Assembly: GCF_027580225.2 (NCBI RefSeq)
Contig: NC_073340.2
Location: forward strand, 20,282,001-20,346,000
Direction: 5' to 3'
Origin: Misgurnus anguillicaudatus
Taxonomy: Eukaryota; Chordata; Actinopteri; Cypriniformes; Cobitidae
Length of the DNA stretch: 64,000 nucleotides
The notes under the pieces were generated by a model, which did no database searches, had not been told where the DNA came from, and saw only the letters and a list, made by a program, of their open reading frames with translations. Every line of letters begins with the position of its first letter. The first letter of the stretch is position 1. This document shows positions 43,718-54,789 of this stretch, piece after piece. The position numbers were made by a program, and so were the translations under genes.

Positions 43718-44199
43718 CCAGTCTCACAAGGTTTTGTGATATAGTCACTTAATTTTTTTATTCTTTTTTTGTGATATTATCACGAATTTCCTTTTTGTGA
43801 TTGTATAACGATTTTCTGTTTTCATGTGATTATCACATGGTTACTCAACTGCTTTTTCCTATTTATTTTTAAACCATTGTCGTTTCGGTTTAGGGCTAGA
43901 TTTGGTGCTTGCATTAGAATGTCACTTTATTGGTTTATACTATTTTTTCTGATTTTTTTATATGACGCCTGGCGTTAGGGTTAGAGTTGGGTTTGGGTAA
44001 GAATGTCATTTTATGTAAATCTAACCTTAAACCGAAGCAACAATGGTAAGAAAATAGGACAAAACAGTTGAGTAACCAATACGTGATAATCACACGAAAA
44101 CAGAAATTCGTTATACGATCACGAGAAAACACGGAAATTCGTGATAATATCACGAAAAAAAAAATTACGTGACTATATAACAAAATTTCATGAGACTGT
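43718..44199. repeat. Long palindromic element, CCCAGTCTCA family, copy 2
   Basis: Left CCCAGTCTCACAAGGTTTTG with TGTGATATAGTCAC, right GTGACTATATAACAAAATTT then CATGAGACTG. Arms share ATATTATCACGAATTTCC-type and GTGATTATCACATGG-type words. The core has GCGTTAGGGTTAGAGTTGGG. Related to 17792-18291, 32744-33711 and 62249-62565. Confidence 0.85.
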
Positions 44200-44399
44200 T
44201 TTTTTTACTGCACAGCTAAAACAAATAAAAATTGCTTCTCTATTAATTTAAAATAGTTTTCTTTAAGTTTCAGTTCAATAGCACAATTTTATTTCTACTT
44301 CTATGTTTGTATAGCAGTAAATACATATTAATAAAGATAGAAGAGAAAAAGAAGACTAAAAAATATTAAAATACCCATGCTATCTAATGGATGCTATCA

Positions 44400-44832
44400 A
44401 TTTGTATGCATTTTACGAGGTGATTAATTTGTATTAAGTCGTTTGACCACATTCTTAGATTTTTGTATGATTTGTTTTTGCCCCTGTGACCTTGGGGTTA
44501 GGGGTAAGGTTTCATCAGGGTACGTTCACACGGGGTGTAAGCTTTATCGCTTCTCATTCACTTTTAATGGGTGACGTCATGTGTTGCCAAACTAAATTGT
44601 GGATAAGCCAGCCAATTACTTTTATGGAAGACCGGAGCATGTGTTTCGGCCACTGTGATTGGCTGTTGGCCATGCTTTAGACAAGCCTTCCGTCAAGTGT
44701 TAACGCTTTTGCCCTGTGTGAATACTGTTATTGTTTTTTTAATGATAATCGTATGTTTTTGCATGATTTACTTATGAATGCATAGCCAACTCATAAAATA
44801 AGTATGAATTCTTGTGGGATCAGGCTGGAAAA
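44400..44832. repeat. CTCATGAGAATTCGTAC-type MITE, diverged, with nested insert
   Basis: The right arm CAACTCATAAAATAAGTATG then AATTCTTGTGGGATCAGGCT is recognisable, the left arm is worn (GCATTTTACGAGGTGATTAA). The core CCTTGGGGTTAGGGGTAAGG matches the family core. It is interrupted by the short element at 44520-44726. Confidence 0.65.
44520..44726. repeat. Short GTTCACACGGG-type element, nested
   Basis: Left GTACGTTCACACGGGGTGTAAGC (first bases GGGTACG) and right GCTTTTGCCCTGTGTGAATA pair as imperfect inverted repeats. The interior is less AT-rich (GACCGGAGCATGTGTTTCGG). Superfamily not assigned. Confidence 0.55.
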
Positions 44833-44936
44833 TACATTATATTACTGCGATTTCTTTCTCCCAAAAGATGTACATACAGGCATACGAACTGTAAAAATAA
44901 TTGGACTATTATGTTCATAGTGCTATTTAAAGGAAC

Positions 44937-45280
44937 ACGCGACTTTTTGGGACTTATTCACTGTGTCCCCCAGAGTTAATCCATACATACCATTTTCATC
45001 TCTGTGAGTGCCGTAACTCTGTCTGATGCACTCACCGCTAGCCTAGCTTAGCACAAAGTTGGAAGTAAATGGCTCCAGCTAGCATACTGCTCAAGTAGCA
45101 GTGTTTCGCCTTCTGAGAATATAGTTCCCAGTATGTATACGGTTAAAAGATGGCTGTGTCTCATATGACCTTGTTATCTGTAAACGCTGCGACTATACAA
45201 ATCACAACATATAAATAAAAAAATGTTGCCATTATTTTGTCACTTATTGGGAGGAGTATGATAGCTGGAGCGTTTTACTT
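44937..45280 (+). repeat. TTAAAGGAACACGCGACTT-type element, right end not found
   Basis: Starts at TTAA with TTAAAGGAACACGCGACTTT and contains CCGCTAGCCTAGCTTAGCAC. Similar in type to the palindrome at 58900. The right terminus is missing or diverged. Confidence 0.5.
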
Positions 45281-45438
45281 ACAGTCGTTGTGCTTTTGTT
45301 GTGAAGTATTTATGTTTATCAAAAGTAAAAAAAAATGGTCAAATTTAACTTTACTCCACAAATAATTGTATATTATAATGATGAAAGTTTTCATTATGAC
45401 TGAATTTAGTTTATATACTGTAATTATGTTACACTAAT

Positions 45439-45941
45439 CAGTCCTTCCAGAAAAATGCCGAGTGTTTTGTGATTGTTGCAGGAAAAAATCCTTGATTTTG
45501 CGGCACGTTTTCTTAAAAAATGTGATGGAATATGCGGGATATTTATGGTATTTTATGTGAAGAAATTGCGTGAACTTGCAAAAATTGCGGAAACTTGCAA
45601 AAACTGCGGTTGGGGTTTGCAGCTTTTCAATGATGTTCACGTTACGTATAATTATGTCACTTCATAACGTTCCCATAGCAACAGGGGACATGGCTGCGCT
45701 TTTGTGAAGTAAATGCAAGATTTTTCAACTTTCTGCTTTGATAATATGTGACTTTTTGCTACGAAAATGCGGGGATTATGAAATCATGCATGACTCGCAT
45801 ATTTTGCAGGCGGAAATCTGCAATATATTCGGCGAAAGTGCGGCGTATCTGAAAAAATGCAGTCCGCGCCTGAAAAATGCAGACTTTGGCTGATTATGCA
45901 TTATCATGCGATCGCATAATCGCGTTTTTCTGGAGGGACTG
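45439..45941. mobile_element. hAT-like MITE, 503 bp
   Basis: Ends CAGTCCTTCCAGAAAAATGC and ...CGCGTTTTTCTGGAGGGACTG; ACTAAT lies directly on both sides (45433-45438, 45942-45947), a short apparent target duplication. The interior is rich in GCGGAAACTTGCAAAA-like words. No coding remnant. Confidence 0.85.
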
Positions 45942-45949
45942 ACTAATAA

Positions 45950-46715
45950 ATGTAATTTAAAAAGGGAGAATCAGATACTAAAAGCTTGTAAAGGTAACAC
46001 TTTTAATAGTGTACATACCAAGAGGGGTCGATTAGTGGATGCACGTAACAAAGTAAATATGATTCAGTCTAGATTGTAATTCACCCTTTTACCTGGGCAA
46101 GGCTTTGATGGAAGACATTGAACATGACATTTTTTCAGAAGTGGATTCAAAGGCACAGTTGAGATGATTTAACAGCTACATGAAGCTAATAGCAGTTAAA
46201 AACATTGTTGAGCAGTTTTACTGTCATTTAGCAGTGAACTGTAAATGCTGCTTAAGATGGTTGTGACACTTTAACAGAGGTGAGAGAAGGAGGTTAAAAG
46301 CTTGAGGCTGACTTGTTGAGTAATTTATGAAGAAAGAGTTGAGCATGTCCAGGCACAGTAAAAGACACCTCTTTTTAGTCCTGACCAGTGGCGTCTGTGG
46401 TGTCGTGTGTGTGGTGGGGACCTGACGAACACACGGGGTCTGAACATCAATCAGTTCCTGTGGTGAGACACAAAGACCATGTAACATTTTGGAAGAATGG
46501 GAAACAAGAAAAAACAATATGTGAAAATATATATAAAATCATATTAAAGGTGGAAAAGAGAATGTTTGTTTAATACATTTTTGCTATATTATTTGAAACT
46601 GTCTTTACTAAATGATAAAAGGTGCACTGAAAGTAATAAAATTAATATATGTCATCTGTGCATAAGGTAGGTTGTTTAGTGTTGTATGTTTTGGACCAAA
46701 CTATTGCATCTTTTA
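45950..46715. other. Intergenic, nothing recognised
   Basis: No repeat ends or exons supported; the ~97-codon frame on the minus strand lacks recognisable features. Confidence 0.4.
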
Positions 46716-46718
46716 ATA

Positions 46719-46924
46719 GACTGTAAAAAATGTCTGTAGAAATTACAGTATTACTGGGTATTACTGGCAACTAGCTGCCAGTAACTTACTGTAGATTTTA
46801 CATTTATGTTATTTGCTGGCAACAGTTTGTTCAAAGGTAAATGAACCTGAAACATTTTCAGACTTTATCTTCTACAGTAAGTTACTGGCAACCAGCTGCA
46901 TAATTACAGCTATTTTTTACAGTA
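46719..46924. repeat. Palindromic MITE, CTGTAAAAAATG family, copy 2 (short)
   Basis: Ends GACTGTAAAAAATGTCTGTA and ACAGCTATTTTTTACAGTA. The shared words TACTGGCAACTAGCTGC and GTAACTTACTGTAG match 30389-30805, but the CATTCTGGGAA centre is missing. Confidence 0.8.
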
Positions 46925-47174
46925 TACCATAGTATACTGTAAACATTGTTGTAACTAATATTAATATCTTATTGTCTAATTACATTGATAAGCATTTAAT
47001 TGTAGAAGATTTCCAATAATATTTGTCTCGTCTAAAACTGAACAATGTTTTTGCAAATTGCTAAGTTCTGATCAAGTAAAAGAATGACATGTTTGCTTTG
47101 CAAGCATTTTTTAATGTTTAATGTGCCTACACTGTAAAAAGAAATTGTTACGTTGTTACGTTAACTTAAAAAAA

Positions 47175-48790
47175 TTAAAGGTCACGTTCTTCCTGATCCC
47201 ATTTTTCAAACTTAGTGTGTAATGTTGTTAGAGCGTAAATAATACATGCAAAATGATAAAGCTTAAAGTTTACTGCCAAGCGATATGGGTCATTCTACAG
47301 AAAAGGTGGAATTCGGGAGTTGGAAATCTGCTTAAATGAACTTCTTTCAAAACACCCAAAACTTCTATAATAGCATTAATTAACTTGTCAAATCTATGAA
47401 TCCGCAAAACGGGGAGCTTAATCTATGTTTAATTTTTAATACATTTTATTAGAGAATCCATGATGTTGTATCTTCAATACCTGACAAAATGAGAATATAA
47501 TAATAGATAATGAATATGATAAAACTTATAAACTTAAACATTTTTCCATCTTGTTTTGTTTGTATGCTTTTATGTTGATCAGTTAAGGAATAGTGCTTAG
47601 GAAGTATTCATTAGAGAAGATGGTAACACCAATGACAGTAACACCAATGATGTAACACTAATGAAAATTTACAGAAAAAACAAACATTTTAACAAAATGG
47701 CTGCCATTAGCCATGTGCTATTTCATCAGAGATGTAACAATCACATACTTATTCAGTATTATGTATTTTTATGTAAAGCTATAAAAAAAAAAGAGTAACA
47801 CTAATGACATCCAAAAAATCTTAATCAAAATAATCAAAATTTTTATCATGATATTTTAGACAAATAAGGTAAGACATCTCACAAACCTTTTGCCTTCCTC
47901 CACTGCACTTCTTCCACTGACCTCTTGACCCAAGAAAAACAAAAAGCTGATGCATTGTTTCAAAATAAAAGTGCTTTGGGTAGGGTAACACCAATGACAT
48001 AAATTTGGGGGACAAATATTTATTTGATTTTATTCATATTAATAGTGTATTTTTACCATTTCAGTGTTGTAGTAAATTCATACAGGGTTAAAGGTAAATG
48101 TAAATTAGATTTGTTTTATAAAAAACATGGTTTTAAATAATAAGTACACAGTTCAACTTTCATGTATGATCAAAGGGACAGGGCAATTTTCAGGACCAGA
48201 CATTTAAAAAAAAAGTTTAAGAAAGGAAAAAAAAGAAAATTAAACTCTCTCATCATGTTAAGGACAGTCTATATTTATTAAATATATATCATTATGGGAT
48301 TATTGGGTCAAATTAAATGATTAAGGGGTCTGCAAAACCAAGGGACAAGCTTTTCCACCTTTTTTGTAGAATGACCCATATATTTTCTTTAACAGAAGTC
48401 CACTTTTAAAGCCTACAGCGAACGGCCGGTTTGGACTACAGCCCTCTACTTCCCGATTGAATGGCGTCAATATAGTTTTTGACTAAACTCTGCCCACAGG
48501 AATACGTCAGTCGCCAGCTAAGCTCAAATGGCTCAGCTAAGCTAAGCTGTTGAATCACAACACACTAAACAAAATACACAATCAGAACTCATGACGTATT
48601 TCTTAAGAAGGGACTTCAGAACAAGAAAGACATCAGCCTGCTTTGAGGACAGTGAAAACAGCGGTACACACATAAGTAAATTGTGTGAAAAATACTGCGT
48701 TTTTACACGTGAAACATGAACACGTTTTATTGCACACTGTAGACACAATCAAAGCTTCAAAAACACAGAAAAAAACGAGACCTTTCAGTT
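47175..48790. mobile_element. Middle element of the nest (TTAAAGGTCACGTTCTT)
   Basis: Left TTAAAGGTCACGTTCTTCCT; right (inverted) AACTGAAAGGTCTCGTTTTT; imperfect terminal repeats. Its body includes TTAGTGTGTAATGTTGTTAG at left, and ACAGCGAACGGCCGGTTTGG and the GCTCAGCTAAGCTAAGCTG repeat at right. It contains the innermost element. Confidence 0.6.
47287..48377. mobile_element. Innermost element (GGGTCATTCTACAGAAAAGG), 1.1 kb
   Basis: Ends GGGTCATTCTACAGAAAAGG and ...CCTTTTTTGTAGAATGACCC; ~25-bp inverted repeats, with ATAT on both sides. The interior holds at least four copies of GTAACACYAATGA (about 47623, 47638, 47652, 47794, 47984), unevenly spaced. No transposase; class unknown. Confidence 0.85.
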
Positions 48791-48919
48791 ACACAATTTG
48801 AACTTGAATTTATAAGTTGAAGTTTTTTAAGCCAAAACTTAAAAGGTTAGAATTGGTTAGGTTAAATTGACCAAGTTATTTTAACTTTAACTGCCTTTTT
48901 TTATAGTGTACATGTGTTT

Positions 48920-49650
48920 AAAAATAAACACAGGAATCCATGCAGAATGTGTGCGTTAGCTAAAAATATATGTTTACCTAAATATAAGAGTGTTGAATGT
49001 GTGTGTGTGAATGAAAGAGAATAAATGACTGAATATAGCAAGGTGATGTGGGTTCTAGCGTTTGAGTTAGACCAGATGTCCTGACCTTTGGTTATAAGAT
49101 ACAGCTTCACTCCCTACAGGACGACAGAGATGGATAAGGTGAGCTCAAAGCCACACACAATTTTGGTGTACTAAAAGCCCATTTGCACTCTTTCATTACA
49201 TTTTGTCTTTAGCAGTGTTGATGCTACTGACCCGCATGCAGTTTAAAGACTATGTGACCCTGTCTGTGAAATCCAGGCTAAAGTCTCATGATCTAATTAT
49301 GAAATTAGGAGCATCTACGTTGGATTTCACACTGATTACTGGTTTTGACATGGCCTTAGTCAGTATTAAAGAAATCAAGGTTATATTTTCACACAATGTT
49401 CTTTGTCTAAGAAGCTTTTATGTAAAAAACAGTAAATCACAAAAAACTGACTTTTGCTTGGTTTTCGCAGGCAGGGTCAGATATCATATCCATCTTCAGC
49501 ATCCTCCCCAACACTCCTCATGACCTCAATGTTGTGTCTGCTTTCCATTGATCAGCAAGAATGGGATTGCAGACATAGCTGATGTATTGATTAACTGAGT
49601 ATAGTGAATGAAATTAAAAACTTGGATGAAGACAAAGAAATGTTAAAAAA
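48920..49650. other. Intergenic, nothing recognised
   Basis: No exon or repeat end supported; CATTAAAGAAATCAAGGTTA is similar to a word near 42340 (CAATATTAAAAATATCAAGG), perhaps a shared worn repeat. Confidence 0.35.
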
Positions 49651-49654
49651 GACA

Positions 49655-50066
49655 CAGTACTGTGCAAAAGTCTTAGGCCACCATCATGCTACCATTAGAT
49701 TTGATGTTTTTGCAATTGTATAGTGAACATATATAATTATTTCTCAGTCTCTTTATTAGAATACAACCAGAAAATACAGGAAATGTGTATGTAGTATTAA
49801 AAACAGTATAAAAGTATAAGCTAAAGTATCAAGTAGGGTAAACTCCCCTTCCACTTGAGCACTACCAGGCAACTGCAGGATCTTTTAAATGAAATTAAAT
49901 CCTAATTTCTGATTCTAATCGAATGACTTCAGGACTTTTTAATTTTGTGTACATATTTCCTGTATTTTCTATTTGTATCATAAAAAAGAGTGAAACACAA
50001 ATATGGATGGACATTAAAACTTTGCTAAAACAACAAAACATTTATTTTTTGCCTATGCTTTTACCA
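49655..50066. mobile_element. Tc1-like terminal fragment (CAGTACTGTGCAAAAGTC)
   Basis: CAGTACTGTGCAAAAGTCTT followed by AGGCCACC is a familiar fish Tc1 terminus. No transposase codons are visible and the matching right terminus was not found; the right limit is approximate. Confidence 0.6.
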
Positions 50067-50269
50067 TAGTATCAAATAAAAGCTACCAGAAACAGGCTTA
50101 GTTCTTAGATCTCTGTTTAGCTTCCATTTCCTTTCATATAATCTAACACTCCCACTTCTCCTCCACGCTGAACACCCCCACACCCTCCAACCCCAAAACC
50201 CCTTCCCCTCAGATTCACATTCCAGCATTTCACAGCCATAAACAACTATCAACTTAATGGTTAACAAAA

Positions 50270-50800
50270 ATCATTAAAGAAAGACCATCTGGGCAACAAC
50301 AACGTCCAATAAGAGCGAAAGGGTTGGAGAAAAATCCTGAATCGTGAGCCGCGATTGGTCAGGCCCGGGGCTCACACCTTGTTAAGTCAGTTCCTCTCAT
50401 GTGCATGGGCTTTATGAAGCATTAGAGAGGGTAAGAACAGCGGGACGTGGATGGAAGGAGGGGGAAACTCGAGCGAGGGCTAAAGGGAAGAAATAAACCC
50501 ACGCTCACACGCACGTACAGATGGTAGTGGTTAGTCTCTCAGTGGTAGCAGCCGTCGGCTTCTCTGTTCTTCAGTTCTTTATGTTCTAAATCAGAAGCAG
50601 CCTTTAGCCTGACCCTTAATTTGGAGCTCTCTACAGTTTTAAGATGTCATTGGAAATTGAGGTGGAAAAATTGTTTAGAAAATGAACTGAGGGAATAGGC
50701 TGCGGTGGAGGAAGAATTGCATAATTAAAGGAGAAGACGAGTCTGGCTTTTTTCAGTCAGCTTCCTTTATTCTTGCGTTTTTTCCCTTTCTTGCTCACAA
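50270..50800 (+). promoter_or_regulatory. Unique GC-richer block, possible promoter or lncRNA start
   Basis: Stands out from AT-rich surroundings: inverted CCAAT (GATTGGTC, about 50353), GGCCCGGGGCTC, a purine-rich GGAAGGAGGGGGAAACTCGA segment and CACGCTCACACGCACG. At 50521-50589 ATG opens a 22-codon hydrophobic frame (MVVVSLSVVAAVGFSVLQFF). No downstream donor or exon was identified, so gene status is unproven. Confidence 0.25.
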
Positions 50801-51030
50801 ACCCTCCCTCTCTTTTGTTTGGCCTTTCCAAATGTATGAATGTGGCTATTGAATGAAAGGGTTTGAGAGATAGAGATGTTGAAAGCTTTCATTCTGAAAT
50901 AAATCTTTAGGGGTCAACTCAATAAGTGTGTGTCCTACATGTGGCATTTTTCGGACTCATGCAGGTTTCAGTGTGGGTTTGTGTAAAGACACACATACAG
51001 GTTTCCTTCATTTTTAGAGTGATTTCATAC

Positions 51031-51477
51031 CAGTGGCGGCTTGTGACTGCTCTTTTGAGGATGTGCTAATTCAAAATAAGTGTTCGGATTGTCACGTGTG
51101 TGGTTCCCTTTTCCAAAGAGAGATCCTGTGTGCATCACGTGTTTTGTCAAAATAAGTGCCTGCTGCAGACGCGTCAAAACCGTTTATGATAAAAGAAATG
51201 CTCACGTTCCCTAAATACACGCAAGACACTCCCTTAATAGTAAACTCTGATTACGCATGAGATTATGCGAGTATCTTGCAAACGCGAGCGTCTCTTTTCA
51301 AGTTCAAGTTCAAGGCAGCAGGCACTTATTTTGGCATGACACGTGATGCACACACAATCTCTCAAAGCGCAGAACACATATTTTGAAATGACGAACCACA
51401 CACATGATAAGCTACATACATGTTGTGATGAACTTCGAATCGTGCGTTTCAAAAAAAAAAGTCACCAGCCGCCACTG
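51031..51477. mobile_element. CAGTGGCGGCT-type hAT-like element, copy 2
   Basis: Ends CAGTGGCGGCTTGTGACTGC and ...AAGTCACCAGCCGCCACTG (inverted). The interior matches 26072-26508 (CGCAAGACACTCCCTTAATA; TGACGAACCACACACATGAT). Confidence 0.85.
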
Positions 51478-51640
51478 TTTTCAGAAGGTACAAAAGTTGT
51501 ACGTTTTACAAAAGGGGAACCTCAAGGTACTGGTACCTTAGAGGTACATACTGGTACATTAGGACCTTTGGTACATATTAGGACCTTTTTAAAGGTACCA
51601 TCCCAGTGACAACTTTTGTACCTTTTTTCTGAGAGTGTAA
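51478..51640. repeat. Palindromic GGTACAAAAGTTGT MITE
   Basis: Left CAGAAGGTACAAAAGTTGTA and right CAGTGACAACTTTTGTACCT then TTTTTCTGAGAGTG. Internal GGTACC/GTACC words repeat (GGTACTGGTACCTTAGAGGT). The left border directly abuts the hAT-like element. Confidence 0.8.
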
Positions 51641-51719
51641 CCACTTGTCACATTGTGTTTAAGGCATGTGATGGTTATATTCATACAGAAATAAAAATAA
51701 AGCGAAGGAGAGCCACAGT

Positions 51720-51850
51720 GTTCCTGTAATGTGTAGTGCTAATTGCCAACAACACGAAAATTATGGATTTGAATCCTAAGAAACTCATGTACAGCTTAAA
51801 TACAATGTATGTTGCTTTGGATAAAAGTGTTTACAGCACTAAACATAGAC
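51720..51850 (+). repeat. V-SINE, diverged
   Basis: Head GTTCCTGTAATGTGTAGTGC, B-box-like GGATTTGAATCC, linker AACTCATGTACAGCTTAAAT, tail TTGCTTTGGATAAAAGTGTT. Confidence 0.75.
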
Positions 51851-52364
51851 ACAGTAAACATGGTACATGTGTTTTATTAGGTGACAAAGTTATTAGTGTA
51901 GGTGTAGACAGCACCTGGAAATTACTAAGTCTGTGAAAAGTTATTTTTGTGATTTACTGTTTTTCTATTTAAAAGCATCCTACATAATGTAAAGAGCAAG
52001 TCCATAAGCCTGAGTATGGACAATAACTTATCAAAACTGGGGATGCCAATCGATTAAAATATTTAATCTAGATTAATCTCGTAATTGTAATAAGTTATCT
52101 CGTGATTAATCGCAACTTAATAGCAAATTTTTATCTGTTCTATATTTACCTTAATTTAACACTTTTCAAGTTTTTAATACTCTAATCAACATCAGCGGAC
52201 AAATATGGATGCTTTATGCAAAGGTGTTAATTATTAGTGAAAGAGTCCGCAAAAATAATTTTGAAAAAAAATCCAGTTAAAGATGTTTGAGGGTTCAAAA
52301 AACTAAATCATTGCATCCATACCTTAAAATCACTGGTAAAACTAATAGATTTGGCACACAAAGG

Positions 52365-53545
52365 GCTCTATCATACACCCGTTGCAATGCAGTGCAATGC
52401 GCGACACAAGTCTCTTTTGCTAGTTTCAACCCGGCGCAAAGCACTACGCTGTTTAAATGGCAAATGCATTTGCGCCCAATTTTGCACCTGTGGGCGTTCT
52501 GGTCTGAAAACGATGTGCGTTAAGGCGCATTGTTGGCGCGTTGCTATTTTGAGGCAACTAAAATAGACTACGCCATTGACCAACAAAAATGTGATCTAAA
52601 GTCTAAAATCAATGGCGCAATACTGTTTTTGTTATATTTAATGAGCGCGTTAGTAATATGCACACGTGGATGCACAGCTGCACAAAAATGTTTTTTTTAA
52701 ATATGAAAAATTAAAGGATTTAAATGTAAAAGATTATTAATGAGTATCTCAAACATCAATGAGGACCGATTATGAGACGTCAGAAGACGTAAAGAGCTGC
52801 TTCACCTGTAGCCTGGTAAGTAAATAAATGCTTTGCTTTGAACAAATGCATCTATTTTTACCCCACCACGGATTTATTGTATATGATGACTCTGTACCTG
52901 TGGATATGATGAGATGAGAAACATTTTTAAGTAATGCTTTTTAAAAAACCCATGCCGCTGTCCGAGTGCTGAAACGCTTTGGCTCTCGCACGTTTGTAAA
53001 TTCTTTATCTCTTGTTTGTATTTTTTGAGTACAAACCTTTTCTTGCATATTTGCTGATTATTTTATGAGATTACAATGATTATGTAGGATATCAATACAT
53101 TAACAGCAATTAAAAGCCTGCTATTTTTACTTCTATGACTAAAAGAAAATGGCTTCTAAAGGTTTTAATCCAAAAAATAACAATTTCAATAAAAATGAAA
53201 ACAACACATTTCTTTAACAATATTCTTAAACTGGTGGTCTTCTTCTTTCGATTAGTTTTTCAGTTTACAAATTCCGCTTTCTAAAAAGGGATGAGGCAGG
53301 GTGCCAGGCGCAACTGGCTTTTAAAGGGGATGAGAGCTGAGACTTTCATTAGTTTATTGCACGTTACACCCAAAACACACCCATTACTCGCTAGGAGAAT
53401 AGGAACAACCCTTTTAGGCTGTGCGCTTGCATAAACTATTTTTCTCATCGTTAAATTAGCAAAAGGGGAATCGGACACGCCCGTTTAGACCGTGCACTGT
53501 GTGCTTTAGATTAGACAATGCCGTTAAATCGTTAAAATGTGTCCG
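52365..53545. repeat. GGGCTCTAT..GCGCAATGCG-type element (inner)
   Basis: The left GGGCTCTATCATACACCCGT and the right GACCGTGCACTGTGTGCTTT then AGATTAGACAATGCCG are recognised as two ends of a common fish element. Many GCGC-rich words (GCGCGACACAAG, AAGGCGCATTGTTGGCGCG) cluster at left. Boundaries approximate. Confidence 0.5.
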
Positions 53546-53627
53546 TCAGTGTGAGGTAGATCATTTTCGAATCTTGTCTCTCTTAATAACTCTTTAAACA
53601 TCAATCAGGTCCCAAACTTTATCTCTC

Positions 53628-53879
53628 TTAAAGAGATGGTTCACTTTAAAATAAAAAAATCTGTTATCGTTTACTCATCTTCATGTTGTTCTAAACCTGC
53701 ATGAATTTCTTTTTTCTAAGATATTTTTGGAAAATATATCATTTGGAAAATAACCATCATTTCTCAAAATATATTTTTTGTGTTTATCAGAAGAAAAAAA
53801 AATTCATACAAGTTTAAAACAACGTGAGGATGAGTAAACGATGACAGAATTTTCATTTTAAAGTGAACTATCCCTTTAA
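53628..53879. repeat. TTAAAGGGATAGTTCAC MITE, copy 2
   Basis: TTAAAGAGATGGTTCACTTT at left and AAAGTGAACTATCCCTTTAA at right. The arms extend through ATCGTTTACTCATCTTCATG and its complement. TTAA at both borders. Confidence 0.92.
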
Positions 53880-54099
53880 TAACTATTTTAACATGAAGCA
53901 AGTCCTGCACTTTATTTTCCACTTCCTGCTTGTTTTAAAACCGAAACCAAAATCTCAGACGGATGGACACACATCCTTTGTATTAAGCATTTAGGACGGT
54001 ACACCTCTCAAAAAACGTACAAATAAAGATCATTTTAGACGTTTGATGACTATTTACTGTCTAAGGCTGCGTCTCAATTTATCCAACAACAGGCTAGGC

Positions 54100-54471
54100 C
54101 AGTGCTTCTCAATTCTTTTCTGTCACGCCCCCCCTAGGAAGAAGTAAACATTTCGCGCCCCCCCAACTCTCCGCCGCGACTGTAAATAGTATAATTTGTC
54201 TATAAAATTACACATCTGCAAAACATTGTATCCTTATTAACATAAAAGAAAACACAAAAAAAGAAATATCAATCAACTACAACAAAGAATAACTTTATTA
54301 ACATAGAGTTATTCTTAAAAAACTCAAGTGGCTTATCAGCGTGTTTGGGGTGTATGTCTTTAAGTGACGGTGCAAAAAAAATCACTTCCTGAAAAAGTAT
54401 TTTCCCCGGGGTCCCCTGGTGTCGCTTCGAGCCCCCCCTGGGGGTCCCGCCCCACTATTTGAGAAGCACTG
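54100..54471. mobile_element. CAGTGCTTCTCAA hAT MITE with exact TSD
   Basis: Ends CAGTGCTTCTCAATTCTTTT and ...CTATTTGAGAAGCACTG. Perfect 8-bp duplication GGCTAGGC at 54092-54099 and 54472-54479. Sub-terminal C-runs (CGCCCCCCCTAGG; CCCCCCTGGGGGTCCCGCCC) are typical of this group. Confidence 0.95.
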
Positions 54472-54639
54472 GGCTAGGCCAAGGGTCAAACAGAAATTGC
54501 GAGTTGCGTCAATTGCACAATAATAAAATAATGTGATTATTCTGACAGCCCTAACCAAAATCTTATTCAATTATACACATATTATATTAATGAATGCAAA
54601 TTTACATTAGTAGTAATTTGTGTGTTGTAGCTTTCCTTA

Positions 54640-54785
54640 AGCTTAACTGTGGTAGTAGCACATGGCGTTAGCGATTGCAAGATCATAGGTTCAGTTTCTA
54701 GGGAATACATCAGATCAGATGTAAAGCCTGAATGCGCTTAATTTGTTTTGGAGAGAAGTGTCTGCCAGATATGCAAATAATTGTG
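54640..54785 (+). repeat. V-SINE, diverged
   Basis: TGTGGTAGTAGCACATGGCG head, GATCATAGGTTCAGTTTCTA B-box remnant, and tail GTGTCTGCCAGATATGCAAA. Confidence 0.7.
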
Positions 54786-54789
54786 CCTG

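Larger units (their letters stand above)
47130..48908. mobile_element. Outer MITE of a triple nest (CACTGTAAAAAG ... TATAGTG)
   Basis: The outer ends CACTGTAAAAAGAAATTGTT and TTTTTTTATAGTG, with TA on both sides, resemble the AAGTTGAA family (GTTAACTTAAAAAAATT at left; AAGTTATTTTAACTTTAACT at right). Its two halves are separated by the element at 47175-48790. Confidence 0.65.
52028..54554. mobile_element. Degenerate hAT host containing two insertions
   Basis: The left GGGGATGCCAATCGATTAAA and the right TGATTATTCTGACAGCCCTA are plausible termini of a TAGGGCTGTCA-type hAT (also seen at 56575). Sub-terminal ATTAATCTCG...GTGATTAATCGCAA is typical. The interior is interrupted by 52365-53545, 53628-53879 and 54100-54471. 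No clear target duplication, so the pairing of the ends is tentative. Confidence 0.45.
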
